In this document: positions 1 through 9,028 of the stretch, piece after piece
Layout: every line of letters starts with the position of its first letter
Numbering within the stretch: position 1 is the first letter of the stretch
Assembly: GCA_002257205.1 (NCBI GenBank)
Contig: NCHM01000012.1
Coordinates: forward strand, 1 to 34,981
Length of the DNA: 34,981 bases
DNA from: Rhizobiales bacterium 24-66-13
GTDB lineage: Bacteria > Pseudomonadota > Alphaproteobacteria > Rhizobiales > Xanthobacteraceae
Direction of reading: 5' to 3'
Notes under the pieces: model-generated
What the model was told of the DNA's origin: nothing
The model's database searches: none
The model's input: only the letters and a program-made list of their open reading frames with translations
Made by a program: the position numbers and the translations under genes

Positions 1-978
1 GCAGCACAAAAGCGCCACCGCGAACAGGGTGGGGGCGAGCGCGCTGCCCAGCAGCGGGTTCAGCAATTCGTGCGCCTTGCCGAGGTCCGCCACTTCCCCG
101 CCCTGACCGTGGAAGGCGGCCGCCGCGAGGATCAGGATCGAGGCATTGATGGTGAGCGCGAACATCAGGGCGAAGGTGGAATCCCAGGTCGCATAACGGA
201 TCGCCTGGCGGATGCCGCCTTCGGTCCCGTCGTGCTTGCGGGTCTGCACGATCGCGGAATGCAGGTAGAGATTATGCGGCATCACCGTCGCGCCGAGGAT
301 GCCGAGCGCGAGATAGAGCATGTCGGGATTGGTGATGATCTGCGTGGTCGGCGCAAAGCCGCGGATCACCTCGCCCCAATTGGGATCGGCCAAGGCGATC
401 TGCACGCCGAAACAGGCGGCGATGATGCCGAGCAGCCCCACCACCAGCGCCTCCACGAAGCGAAATCCAAGCTTCTGCAGCCACAGGATGAGGAACACGT
501 CCAGCGCGGTGATGATGACGCCGATTTCCAGCGGAATGCCGAACAGCAAATTGAGCCCGATGGCGGTGCCGATCACTTCCGCAAGGTCGGTGGCGCAGAT
601 CGCCGCCTCGGCGAGCGCCCACAGCACATAGGCGACCGGGCGGGGGAAGCTGTCGCGGCAGGCCTGGGCGAGGTCGCGCCCGCTGGCGACGCCGAGCCGC
701 GAGCACAGCGCCTGGAGCAGGATGGCGATGAGATTGGAGAGCAGCGCCACCGTGAGCAGCGCATAGCCGAAGCGCGAGCCGCCGGCGAGCGAGGTCGCCC
801 AATTGCCCGGGTCCATATAGCCGGTGGCGACGAGATAGCCCGGCCCCATGAAGGCGAACAGGCGGGCGAAGCCTCGGCGCTTGGTGACGTCGATGGTGCC
901 GTGCACGTCCGACAAGGCGGGATCGCCCCGCTCGCGCCGCCAACCGTTCAAACCCGCCTGCCGTGAATGATCAAGCAT
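1..978 (-). CDS. mntH: Nramp-family Mn2+/divalent metal transporter MntH (C-terminus cut by window edge)
   Basis: Proton-coupled inner-membrane importer of Mn2+/Fe2+. The 326 residues present hold the two metal-site signatures of the Nramp family: DPGN at about residues 56-59 in the first membrane helix and MPHNLYLHS at about 233-241 in the sixth. Long hydrophobic helices alternate with short loops throughout. Family members are about 410-450 residues, so roughly 100 C-terminal residues lie outside the window. The ATG at 978 is the first start in this frame that precedes the family core; it has no strong Shine-Dalgarno. The gene is divergent from the GMC dehydrogenase and is preceded by palindromes of the Mur/Fur type, consistent with repression by manganese. 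Family assignment is firm; substrate is inferred from the family. Confidence 0.93.
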   Translation of the reverse strand, partial: MLDHSRQAGLNGWRRERGDPALSDVHGTIDVTKRRGFARLFAFMGPGYLVATGYMDPGNWATSLAGGSRFGYALLTVALLSNLIAILLQALCSRLGVASGRDLAQACRDSFPRPVAYVLWALAEAAICATDLAEVIGTAIGLNLLFGIPLEIGVIITALDVFLILWLQKLGFRFVEALVVGLLGIIAACFGVQIALADPNWGEVIRGFAPTTQIITNPDMLYLALGILGATVMPHNLYLHSAIVQTRKHDGTEGGIRQAIRYATWDSTFALMFALTINASILILAAAAFHGQGGEVADLGKAHELLNPLLGSALAPTLFAVALLCC

Positions 979-1070
979 ATGCCACCGCACGCCATTATGA
1001 GGACGCCGCGCCGCTCTCGCCAGCCCACCTTCGTTCAGCAGACAGGCGCGCGCGACACCGAACCCTGAGA

Positions 1071-1139
1071 TTGCGAATGAGTTGCATTATAATGGTAGGG
1101 CTGTTTCCGGCTGTCAATGTTGTTGCGAGTTATTCGCAA
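1071..1139 (-). promoter_or_regulatory. mntH promoter with two Mur/Fur-like operators
   Basis: The 344 bp between mntH and the GMC gene contain a minus-strand promoter-like pair: TTGACA at 1117-1112 and overlapping -10-like sequences (CATTAT at 1094-1089, TATAAT at 1091-1086; the spacers are 17 and 20). Two related palindromic boxes flank it. TTGCGA-N5-TCGCAA at 1123-1139 is a perfect 6-bp inverted repeat, and TTGCGAATGAGTTGCA lies at 1071-1086. Both resemble the TGCAA/TTGCA-type operators that alphaproteobacterial Mur/Fur proteins use at mntH. The placement over and just downstream of the promoter fits repression. Binding is inferred. Confidence 0.55.
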
Positions 1140-1182
1140 TTGCGTCCCAGGTTGGTACGCGGCGCGGCGTGCCATGCAAGAG

Positions 1183-1206
1183 CCGGTCCGTTTGCCGGTC
1201 CGTTTG
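1183..1206. repeat. 12-bp tandem repeat, two copies
   Basis: CCGGTCCGTTTG occurs twice head to tail, followed by a partial third CCGG. It lies in the GMC upstream region. It is probably simple slippage; no function is apparent. Confidence 0.6.
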
Positions 1207-1322
1207 CCGGGCAGGGTGGGTGAGGGGGCGCGGCGCGGATGCCACCAAAGGCGCAGCACGCGACCCTTGCGGGGCGGGCGCGGCGCCGCCAAAGTCCCCC
1301 CAACAATAAGGGAGGGACCGCC

Positions 1323-2960
1323 ATGGTGGCGCCGGGACGCCCGGATACGGGCGCGGATGCTTATGATTACATCGTTGTCGGCGCTGGATCTGCGGGCTGC
1401 GTGGTCGCGAACCGCCTCTCGGCGGACCCCAATGTGCGAGTCGCCATCGTCGAGGCCGGGGGCAAGGACGACTGGATCTGGTTCCACATTCCCGTGGGCT
1501 ATCTGTTCGCCATCGGCAATCCGCGCGCGGACTGGTGCTTCAAGACCGAGCCCGAGGCCGGGCTGAACGGGCGCGCGCTCTCCTATCCGCGCGGCAAGAC
1601 CATCGGCGGCTCCTCGGCCATCAATGCCATGATCTACATGCGCGGGCAGGCGGCCGATTACGACCATTGGCGCCAACTCGGCCTGCCCGGCTGGGGCTGG
1701 GACGATGTGCTGCCGCTCTACAAGAAGCACGAGGACCATTTCCTCGGCCCCAACGCCCATCATGCGACGGGCGGGGAATGGCATGTCGAGTTTCCGCGCA
1801 TCACCTGGCCGCTTCTCGACAAAGTGCGCGACGCGGCGGCGCAGGACGGAATCGCCGCCATCCCGGATTTCAACACCGGCGACAATGAGGGCTCCTGCTA
1901 TTTCCACGTGAACCAGAAGCGCGGCCTGCGCTGGAGCGCGGCGCGCGGGTTCCTGAAGCCGGTGCTGAACCGGCCGAACCTCGATCTCATCACCGCCGGC
2001 CATGTGCAGAAGGTGACGATCGAGAACAATCGCGCCACCGGCATCGAACTGCGCACCCCAGGCGGCACGCGCACCCTGACGGCGCGGCGCGAGGTGGTGC
2101 TGTGCGCCGGCGCGCTCGGCTCGCCGCAGGTGCTCATGCTCTCCGGCATCGGGCCGAGCGAACATCTCCAGGCGAACGGCATCGAAACCGTGCTGGACAA
2201 GCCCGGCGTCGGCTCCAATCTGCAGGACCATCTGCAATTGCGCCTGGTGTTCAAGGTCTCCGGCATCGGCACGCTGAACGAGCGCTATCATTCGCTGCTG
2301 GGGCGCGCCGGCATGGGGCTGGAATATGCCTTTCTGCGGCGCGGGCCGCTGACCATGGCGCCCTCCCAGCTCGGCATCTTCACCCGATCGGATGCGACGC
2401 AGGATCGGGCGAACCTGGAATTCCACGTGCAGCCGCTCTCGCTCGACAAGTTCGGCGACCCGCTGCACCGTTTCCCCGCCTTTACCATGAGCGTGTGCAA
2501 CCTGCGACCCACCTCGCGCGGCACCATCCGCCTCAAGAGCGCGGACGCGGCCACCGCGCCAGCGATCCAGCCGCAGTATCTTTCCACCGAGGAGGACCGC
2601 ACGGTGGCGGCGGACTCGATCCGCGTCGCCCGCCGCATCGTCTCGCGTCCGGCGCTCGCGCCTTATCGCCCGGAAGAGATCCTGCCCGGTCCGGCGGTGG
2701 GGAACGACGATGCCTCGCTCGCGACGGCGGCGGGCAATGTGGGCACCACCATCTTCCACCCCGTGGGCACGGCGAAGATGGGCCTGCCGTCCGATCCCAT
2801 GGCGGTGGTGGATGCGCGCCTGCGGGTGATCGGCATCGACGGCCTGCGGGTGGTGGATGCTTCGATCATGCCGACCATTACCTCCGGCAACACCAATTCT
2901 CCGGCCATCATGATCGGCGAGAAGGGGGCGGCCATGATCCTGGAGGATGCGCGCGCATGA
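1323..2960 (+). CDS. GMC-family FAD-dependent oxidoreductase (choline/alcohol dehydrogenase-like)
   Basis: Flavoprotein of 545 residues that oxidises an alcohol group; the exact substrate cannot be read from sequence. An N-terminal Rossmann motif GAGSAGCVVANRLSAD binds the FAD ADP moiety. The GMC signature YPRGKTIGGSSAINAMIYMRG and a second one, GALGSPQVLMLSGIGP, are both present. Near the C-terminus HPVGTAKMG supplies the catalytic His and GNTNSPAIM the Asn that pairs with it in choline-dehydrogenase-type enzymes. The start is ATG 1323 because GGAGGG at 1311-1316 is correctly spaced; a longer upstream reading lacks this and lies in non-conserved sequence. There is no signal peptide, so it is cytosolic. 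Its stop overlaps the next gene (ATGA), implying translational coupling. Confident to family level. Confidence 0.93.
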   Translation: MVAPGRPDTGADAYDYIVVGAGSAGCVVANRLSADPNVRVAIVEAGGKDDWIWFHIPVGYLFAIGNPRADWCFKTEPEAGLNGRALSYPRGKTIGGSSAINAMIYMRGQAADYDHWRQLGLPGWGWDDVLPLYKKHEDHFLGPNAHHATGGEWHVEFPRITWPLLDKVRDAAAQDGIAAIPDFNTGDNEGSCYFHVNQKRGLRWSAARGFLKPVLNRPNLDLITAGHVQKVTIENNRATGIELRTPGGTRTLTARREVVLCAGALGSPQVLMLSGIGPSEHLQANGIETVLDKPGVGSNLQDHLQLRLVFKVSGIGTLNERYHSLLGRAGMGLEYAFLRRGPLTMAPSQLGIFTRSDATQDRANLEFHVQPLSLDKFGDPLHRFPAFTMSVCNLRPTSRGTIRLKSADAATAPAIQPQYLSTEEDRTVAADSIRVARRIVSRPALAPYRPEEILPGPAVGNDDASLATAAGNVGTTIFHPVGTAKMGLPSDPMAVVDARLRVIGIDGLRVVDASIMPTITSGNTNSPAIMIGEKGAAMILEDARA

Positions 2961-3316
2961 GAGTGACCCGTTCACCGGACGCGGCTGTCCGAGGCTCTGC
3001 CGTTCGGCGAGCTGCCGTCCTGCCGGTCCTTGCCGCCCTGCTGGCTTTGGTCGCCGATCCGGTGCTGGCGTCCTCGCCGGCCGCCTGGGCCGAGCTGGAG
3101 GGCAAGGCGCGCACGGCCTGCCTCGCGGCGAGCGGGCTCGCGAAGGCTCGCGTGGAAGGCGCGCCCGTGATGTTTGCCGCCCATGTTCTGGTTCTGGTGA
3201 AAGGCCACTGGCCGCAGCCGCACATGAAGAACCAGGCTGCAACCTTCGCCTGCCTCTATGACAATCGCGCTGGCACCGCCGAGGCGCAGGAATGGACCGG
3301 CGCCGCGCCGAAATAG
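2957..3316 (+). CDS. Small secreted/periplasmic protein of unknown function
   Basis: A 119-residue protein that begins inside the GMC stop codon (ATGA overlap), so the two genes are co-translated. The N-terminus has basic residues (RSPDAAVRGSAVRR), a hydrophobic stretch (AAVLPVLAALLALVA) and a likely signal-peptidase site after VLASS. The mature part is about 80 residues with two cysteines (TACLAAS and TFACLYD) that could form one disulphide. No known fold is recognised. Coupling to the dehydrogenase suggests a periplasmic accessory role, but this is only inferred from the neighbourhood. Confidence 0.75.
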   Translation: MRVTRSPDAAVRGSAVRRAAVLPVLAALLALVADPVLASSPAAWAELEGKARTACLAASGLAKARVEGAPVMFAAHVLVLVKGHWPQPHMKNQAATFACLYDNRAGTAEAQEWTGAAPK

Positions 3317-3385
3317 TGCCGCGCGCCCGCGGCCTCGCGCCCCGTTCGGCCTGCGTGCCATGTGAACAAGGCGCTGGCCGATGCC

Positions 3386-3408
3386 CCCGGCGATTGTCAA
3401 TCGCCGGG
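3386..3408. terminator. Long perfect palindrome, possible terminator of the GMC operon
   Basis: Two 11-base arms (CCCGGCGATTG / CAATCGCCGGG) around one central base, 70 nt after the secreted-protein stop. As RNA it forms a very stable hairpin. There is no T-tract after it, so it is not a textbook intrinsic terminator. It could also be a protein-binding palindrome. Confidence 0.4.
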
Positions 3409-3438
3409 CGATGGGTTAGAGGATTTCCCTCTGTGCAA

Positions 3439-3807
<369 letters not shown>

Positions 3808-3915
3808 AACCTTGAAAATAGGCGATGTGAGCACGCTCCGTTGATGCTGCTGCACAACCAGCCACGAATGCCTTCAGGCCGTGGCACACATCCATGCCCA
3901 CCTGAACATTGATCG

Positions 3916-4680
3916 CTATGATACTTCCTCTAACAGGGCTTTGAGGTTGGCGCCGATCTGGCGTCCAACATCGGCGGCTTCCAAACCATGCAGGCTCGCC
4001 AAGCCTTCGACCGCTCGCCAGACATCGCTGGGCTCAGATGGTCGAGCGCCAGTTCGCGTGAACGGGCCGTCGGTCTCTGTAAGGACGCGACCTAGCGGGA
4101 ATGCGCGGTTCGCGACGGCCCGATTTTCATTCGCGAGCATCTCAGCGTTGACCGAGAAATAGCAACCGAGATCGACAGCGCGTCGGATTTCGGCCGCCGT
4201 CCCGGTGAACCAATGCAACACCACCCGGCCGCGCGTCGGTGGCAGATGCTTCTCGATCATGTCGAGAACGATCTTCGTCGCGCGAACGCTGTGAACGGTT
4301 AGTATCTTTTCGGATGCTGCGGCGCATGAGGTGAGCACCTCGACGAAAACCTCCTTCTGCTGCTCGAAGGAACGATAAAATTTGGGTCCTGCGTCGAGAC
4401 CGACCTCTCCGACGTAGCGTGTCCGCGGCAGCAACTCCTTCCAGAGCGCAATTTCGTGGCTCCGCTCGGCGACGAGCTGCGGATGCAATCCCAAAGCGGC
4501 TCGGACGTGGCGGGTCTGCGCCGCGAGCTCCTGATTGCGGGGCCAAGCCCTCGGCGTCGTTGTGACGGCGAGGGTGAAGACACCGTCGCGCTCGCACCGC
4601 GCCACGGCTTCCGCGTGGTCGGGATAGAGGTCGAGATGGCAGTGGAAGTCTACGAGCGGGCGCACCTTGTCCGAAGTCAC
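3916..4680 (-). CDS. qatD: QatD, TatD-family metal-dependent nuclease of the Qat anti-phage system
   Basis: A 254-residue TatD-type hydrolase with the full metal set in order: HCHLD (residues 13-17), GLHP (H66), GEVGLD (E92), VHS (H130), LHWFTG (H156) and ETDGPF (D204). TatD enzymes are Mg2+-dependent DNases; in the four-gene Qat system this member is one of the effector or processing enzymes. It starts at GTG 4680 inside the qatC stop (GTGA overlap) and is last in the operon. Length is near the usual 250-260. Membership in Qat is based on the A-B-C-D order of its neighbours, which matches the described system. Confidence 0.9.
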   Translation of the reverse strand: MTSDKVRPLVDFHCHLDLYPDHAEAVARCERDGVFTLAVTTTPRAWPRNQELAAQTRHVRAALGLHPQLVAERSHEIALWKELLPRTRYVGEVGLDAGPKFYRSFEQQKEVFVEVLTSCAAASEKILTVHSVRATKIVLDMIEKHLPPTRGRVVLHWFTGTAAEIRRAVDLGCYFSVNAEMLANENRAVANRAFPLGRVLTETDGPFTRTGARPSEPSDVWRAVEGLASLHGLEAADVGRQIGANLKALLEEVS

Positions 4681-6026
4681 GTTGGAGCCGTCTGGACACC
4701 GGTCAAAAGCCGGCCGACCTCCTCTAACCCTCGACGGTAGACACCGGCCAGCGCGTCGTGTCGGGCGGGATCGTCGTAAAGTGGCCCGGGCTTATGGATC
4801 AGCACCTTCGCGAGATCAGGACGGGTGGCGAGACGCGCGATCGCTATCTGAAACGAGCGGACCTGCTGACCTGCTGCCTGCTTCGTGTCGAGGGGACCGG
4901 CACGGAGGTCCGCAAGCGTGTACGCCGTCGGGTCGTTCGTCTCGAGAGCGGCGCGCCGGATCAAACAGGGCAGGCAGAAGCCACAATGGCCTTGCGGCTG
5001 CTTCGTCCAGCGTCCCTTGGTCGGCGATGAACACGACAAGGACGACGGTGCAAGCTTCGACAGCACCGCCTGGCTCGCACAGGCGGCCACCATCTCGCCC
5101 TTTGTTTTATCCCAATATGGATTGTCGATGCGACCACCGATCCCGAGCGCAGCGAGCATCTCGTTCCAGCGAGCGATATAGAAGGGATGCGTCGTCCGCG
5201 TGCTGAGCGCCCCGAGCCTCAGGCGGTCGAGCGGCACATTGAGCGCGATCAGGCCATTCTCCGGCACCTTGAGCACGAAGGGACTCGCCAAGCACGTTCC
5301 GGCTGTCACCCCAAGGGAGAAGAACAGGAAGGATCGGCCGCGCGTCGTATCCTCGGACGCCACATCATCGAATAGACCGGCGTCGAAGCTCATCCAAACC
5401 CGGAGCCGATTGAAGGCCGACCCGGGGTATGCGGCCTTGAGGCCGTCGAAGCAGCGCTCTTGTGATTTGCTCACCAACCCTTCGCCTGCATGGCTCACGA
5501 GCAGCGGCGTCCCCTTACTTTCAAGGGTATCGATCGCTCCGATCAGGCTGTCGAGACCGCCTGAAAACAAGCTGACACCGTCAAACGGGGGCGGCAGCAG
5601 AGTCGGCGCGAAGGCGGGCACGATCGTCTTGAACGCCTTCGGTCGCTTCCGGAACCCAACCTCCCAGCGATCGCCGGTAAGGAAGTTTAGCGCCCGCACG
5701 AGTATCGGGGCCGCCGCCGTCCATCGGCCAGGATCGCTGACAGGAATCACCAATCGAATCTCACGTGTCCAGGCGTCCTGCGACTCGCTGGAACGGGACA
5801 GCCGGGTGTCTGCCGCGTGGACATGCGCGGCGACGACAAGCAAGTCCGCCCCGATCTCGCTTGGCGACAGAGACAGCGCCTTTAGGTCGCCCAGGGCCCG
5901 CCCGATCCCATGGTCTAAGCGCTTGCCGGCGACCAGTTGAAGGGTTGAAGCGACCTCATCACGCGCTTTGGGAACGCGGGTTTTATCGTCGGCGCCGAAG
6001 CGCCCGATCAGGACGTGCCGCCTCAT
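4677..6026 (-). CDS. qatC: QatC, QueC-like PP-loop protein of the Qat anti-phage system
   Basis: A 449-residue protein with the PP-loop ATP-pyrophosphatase motif SGGLDS at residues 155-160. A cysteine set C332, C348, C351, C354 (HCGFCLPC) matches the zinc site of QueC, the 7-cyano-7-deazaguanine synthase. QueC itself is about 230 residues; the extra N-terminal 150 residues are typical of QatC. QueC-like defence proteins are thought to act on proteins or nucleotides rather than make queuosine; the reaction here is not known. It overlaps qatB (ATGA at 6023-6026) and qatD, so stoichiometric translation is likely. No queuosine pathway partners are nearby, supporting the defence assignment. Confidence 0.92.
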   Translation of the reverse strand: MRRHVLIGRFGADDKTRVPKARDEVASTLQLVAGKRLDHGIGRALGDLKALSLSPSEIGADLLVVAAHVHAADTRLSRSSESQDAWTREIRLVIPVSDPGRWTAAAPILVRALNFLTGDRWEVGFRKRPKAFKTIVPAFAPTLLPPPFDGVSLFSGGLDSLIGAIDTLESKGTPLLVSHAGEGLVSKSQERCFDGLKAAYPGSAFNRLRVWMSFDAGLFDDVASEDTTRGRSFLFFSLGVTAGTCLASPFVLKVPENGLIALNVPLDRLRLGALSTRTTHPFYIARWNEMLAALGIGGRIDNPYWDKTKGEMVAACASQAVLSKLAPSSLSCSSPTKGRWTKQPQGHCGFCLPCLIRRAALETNDPTAYTLADLRAGPLDTKQAAGQQVRSFQIAIARLATRPDLAKVLIHKPGPLYDDPARHDALAGVYRRGLEEVGRLLTGVQTAPT

Positions 6027-6910
6027 TCGCCCGCCTCCGCATCACCCATCGTCTGAAGGATCTCAAACGCGGATTGGTAGACTGTTGTGACGAAGCCGGT
6101 GACCGCATCGGGCGATAGCGCCTGGATGTTAACGCCGGCCGCGTTGATGGCGTCGCTGACACCACGTTGGATGAAGTCCCGAAGCTGCGCTTCGACACGC
6201 GCCGCCGCCCGGGGGTCCGCGGGCAAGGTGACGACCTTGGTCCCGATGTCGTTGCACAGGCGGGCCTCGATCGCATGGGTCGCGTAGAGCTCGAACACCG
6301 TCTGGATCTGCGCCGAAGTAAGGGCGTCGATATCGGTGATGCCCGCTCCAGCGAGGTCGGCGATCGTCTCGATGAAAGCGTCGCGAGCGATACCTTCGTC
6401 AATCGACCCGCCTTCCGGACAGATATAATCCGCGAGCCCGGCGAACACCTCTTCGATCGGCCGCCCAGCCAGGCTTTCGAGGTTCAACGCCCTTAGGGCC
6501 TCGCGGACGCCGTTGACGCTCGCGTCGTTCAGGAAGCGGACCAATCCCGCCCCAGCTCCCCGCGATGAACCCATGCGCTGGGCAGCACGACGAGATCCGC
6601 CGGCCGAGGTCGACACGTAGCGCGAGACCGCGCGGCCCAAGCCGCGACGGTCGCTTCCCCCCGAACTGGCGAACCGCGAGAAGCTGGTGCGCGCTCCGGT
6701 GAAACGGTCAGAAGCGCCAGCCGCCGGGATAACAGGTCGCGGCGCCGGCGCCGGCGGGACCGCGGGCGGCGCACCGGTCGCGGGTGCGGGCGTCGACCCG
6801 TCGCTGGGCGGCGTGGCGCCGCCTCCCGCGCCGCCGCCGTCGTCCTGCAGCCAACTCGGGATCAAGGGCGTCCCACCGCCAGCACCGCCATACGCGTTCG
6901 AAGTTCCCAT
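6023..6910 (-). CDS. qatB: QatB, Qat system protein of unknown biochemical role
   Basis: A 295-residue protein. The start is ATG 6910, inside the qatA stop (TGATG), and the N-terminus MGTSNAYGG is typical of QatB proteins. Residues about 20-70 are a Gly/Pro/Ala-rich low-complexity linker. A Ser/Arg/Gly-rich basic stretch follows (about 70-125), then a predicted all-helical C-terminal domain of about 170 residues. No catalytic motif is visible. A longer reading upstream would run into qatA and is rejected. In described Qat operons this gene always sits between the KAP ATPase and the QueC-like gene, as here. Confidence 0.87.
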   Translation of the reverse strand: MGTSNAYGGAGGGTPLIPSWLQDDGGGAGGGATPPSDGSTPAPATGAPPAVPPAPAPRPVIPAAGASDRFTGARTSFSRFASSGGSDRRGLGRAVSRYVSTSAGGSRRAAQRMGSSRGAGAGLVRFLNDASVNGVREALRALNLESLAGRPIEEVFAGLADYICPEGGSIDEGIARDAFIETIADLAGAGITDIDALTSAQIQTVFELYATHAIEARLCNDIGTKVVTLPADPRAAARVEAQLRDFIQRGVSDAINAAGVNIQALSPDAVTGFVTTVYQSAFEILQTMGDAEAGE

Positions 6911-8865
6911 CAGCGGCGATTCCCGCGCGTGCGTAGCGCCGCCGCTGCCGTCGTCTTCAGGAACGAGCCCTTGGATGTGGACCAGGTCTTCAGAAGCCGC
7001 TCGAAGCGGGCCACCGATTCCCCCTCCTTGATCACGCCCTCCCAGCCGGACGCCGGCCACGGACCGCAGCGGTCCGCCGGAAGAGCCTCCAGGAGATCGA
7101 GGAGATTTGGCTGCAAGGTCGGATGGGCGCGCACCAGAACGGCGACGCCATCGATGCCCGGCGGCGCCGTCTCGAAGGCGTCGCTGCCCATGATGCGGCC
7201 GCGCAGTTCTTCGAACACCTGGGCCGCCTCCGCGGGCACGAGCTGCTTCAGCTCCCCTTCGAAGGCCTGCACGGCAAGCTTCGACCCGAGCAGCTTTTCC
7301 ACGACAGCGGCCAGGCGACCCAACACCGAGGCCGCCCCGAAATAATCCTTCCGGTCCTTGGTGACGAAGAGGTACGGGCGAAGATCGACCTCGGCCAAAG
7401 ACGGCGTGAGGCGTGCCCAGGCCCGGATCGCTTCCGCCGCCTTCCATTCCGCCAACACGGCGCTGTCCTTCGCCACGGCGTCCGACTTGGCGTCGTCGTC
7501 GTCGACCGCCGCCTTCGAACCGCTGCGTTTACGTTTCGACGTTTCCGCCGCGTCGGCGGCGGCCGTTTCAAGGCCTGACAGATCGGCGCAACGTCCATCG
7601 GGACTGCGGGCGCCAGCGCTCGCGATCTGGTCGAACAACCGCGACATGAACCGCTCGGCCAACATGAGCTTCGCCAGGACTGGGAGCTTGACCTCCTCGC
7701 CGAACCCGCGCGCCAGCGCCGTCTGGTGCCGCAGCATGAGCGTGTTCAAGAACCTCTTGATCTGCCGCGGATTGCCCTGGGTGCCGCTGGCGAGGATGGG
7801 GCCGATCTGATCGCTCAGCGTGAGCGCGTTCTGAACATCGCCGGCCTTGTCGCCGAGCGCGGCCCTGACGGTCTGCGCATCCAGGCCCGCAGTCGTCCAC
7901 GGCCGCTTGAGCAGACCACGCGCCGCCTCGATCAGTTTCGCATAGTCGGCGTCGTCGTCGGCGAGTTCAGCGCCGATTAGGAGGAGCGTGACGTAGATGC
8001 GAGTCTCGGTCTCCCCCAGCGCTGGTATGCGGAACGGTATCTGGATCAGCTTCTCGAGATAGTTCCGCGCGTAGTCACGGGGACCGGTCGTGTCCGGCAG
8101 CTCGGGAAAATGCTTGCGCACCGAATATTCGATCATCGCCTCGTCGGCGGCGACGACAAAAGCGGTGCGGTCGGTAAACACGAACAGGCGGACCGCTTCA
8201 AGTGTCTCGATGGCAGTGTCAGGAAGGCAGCGATCGAGATCGTCGATCAACACGATCAACTGGTCGATTCCAGCCGCCTTCAGCAGACTCGTGAAAGCCT
8301 TCCGGAACGCCTCGATCTCTTCCGGAACGTTCTTCGATTCGGCAGGCTTCAACAGCCCCTGCACGCCATCGACAGCCTTATCGTAGTTCTCCTTGGTCGC
8401 GAGCTTGGCGGGATCGGCGAAGACGCCCTTCACGGTGTCGACGACGGCGCCGATCTGGCCGGCCGTCGGAATGCCCGTCATGGCGGTGAACGCCAGACCG
8501 CCGCCGTGGCGGGCGATCTTGAGCCAATCGATCCGGCGGAAGATATCCGTGACCGCCGCCCCCGCTTTCGATAGCAACGGACGCTTGTCGAGCAAACCGG
8601 TGACGATGCCCTCGATCAACGCGATCTTGGCGTCCTCGAACCCCTGGAACCGCCATCCATTGAACTTGAGACAGAGGACGCCGTCCTGGTCCGCGAGGCC
8701 GCTTTCGATCATCTCGAGGATGCTGGACTTCCCCGCGCCCCAATCGCCGTGAACGCCAATCGTCACCGGGCGCTCCGGCTTCTCTCGCAGCAATGCGATG
8801 ATGGTCTTGGCGATCGCTTCGTTGTTAAGGAGATCGACCTTCGTTTCGTTGTCGGTCAGTATCAC
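6910..8865 (-). CDS. qatA: QatA, KAP-family P-loop ATPase of the Qat anti-phage system
   Basis: A 651-residue KAP NTPase. Walker A GVHGDWGAGKSS is at residues 37-48 and Walker B LIVLIDDLDR at about 203-212. The post-Walker DRCLP and the region ADEAMIEYSVRKHFPEL are also typical of KAP proteins. KAP ATPases often act as sensors or remodelling motors at complexes or membranes; this copy has no clear transmembrane helix. I chose GTG 8865 as start because GGGGGG lies 7 nt upstream and the protein then begins VILTDNETKVDLLNNE, the usual QatA N-terminus. A TTG at 8910 would add 15 residues and has a weaker ribosome site. First of four overlapping genes. Confidence 0.9.
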   Translation of the reverse strand: MILTDNETKVDLLNNEAIAKTIIALLREKPERPVTIGVHGDWGAGKSSILEMIESGLADQDGVLCLKFNGWRFQGFEDAKIALIEGIVTGLLDKRPLLSKAGAAVTDIFRRIDWLKIARHGGGLAFTAMTGIPTAGQIGAVVDTVKGVFADPAKLATKENYDKAVDGVQGLLKPAESKNVPEEIEAFRKAFTSLLKAAGIDQLIVLIDDLDRCLPDTAIETLEAVRLFVFTDRTAFVVAADEAMIEYSVRKHFPELPDTTGPRDYARNYLEKLIQIPFRIPALGETETRIYVTLLLIGAELADDDADYAKLIEAARGLLKRPWTTAGLDAQTVRAALGDKAGDVQNALTLSDQIGPILASGTQGNPRQIKRFLNTLMLRHQTALARGFGEEVKLPVLAKLMLAERFMSRLFDQIASAGARSPDGRCADLSGLETAAADAAETSKRKRSGSKAAVDDDDAKSDAVAKDSAVLAEWKAAEAIRAWARLTPSLAEVDLRPYLFVTKDRKDYFGAASVLGRLAAVVEKLLGSKLAVQAFEGELKQLVPAEAAQVFEELRGRIMGSDAFETAPPGIDGVAVLVRAHPTLQPNLLDLLEALPADRCGPWPASGWEGVIKEGESVARFERLLKTWSTSKGSFLKTTAAAALRTRGNRR

Positions 8866-8960
8866 TTTGTTTCCCCCCGGCCGACGCTCTCGCTGTCTCG
8901 CGACGACCAATATTTCTTCATAACCGACGTTGCCGTAACGCTGGGCTTCCCGCTAAGTAT

Positions 8961-8989
8961 GTGTTCGCGACGCTACCTGTTCTGAACAC
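8961..8989. promoter_or_regulatory. GTGTTC half-site cluster upstream of qatA
   Basis: In the 163 bp between the ParB-like gene and qatA, GTGTTC (8961-8966) faces GAACAC (8984-8989). Between them TGTTCTGAACA (8978-8988) is itself an 11-bp palindrome. Three TGTTC half-sites in 29 bp suggest a repressor or ParB-type binding site. This is inference from symmetry only. Confidence 0.3.
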
Positions 8990-9028
8990 ACTCCGCGCCT
9001 TAGCTTGTCTTCAAGTTGCGCCCACAAC

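Noticed and set aside
1035..3242. A 735-residue open frame antisense to the GMC gene
   Set aside because: Arg/His/Gly-rich composition typical of antisense frames in GC-rich DNA; the plus-strand gene has clear family motifs.
4677..6026. QueC for queuosine/preQ0 biosynthesis
   Set aside because: The N-terminal extension and the KAP, QatB and TatD neighbours fit QatC; no other queuosine gene is present.
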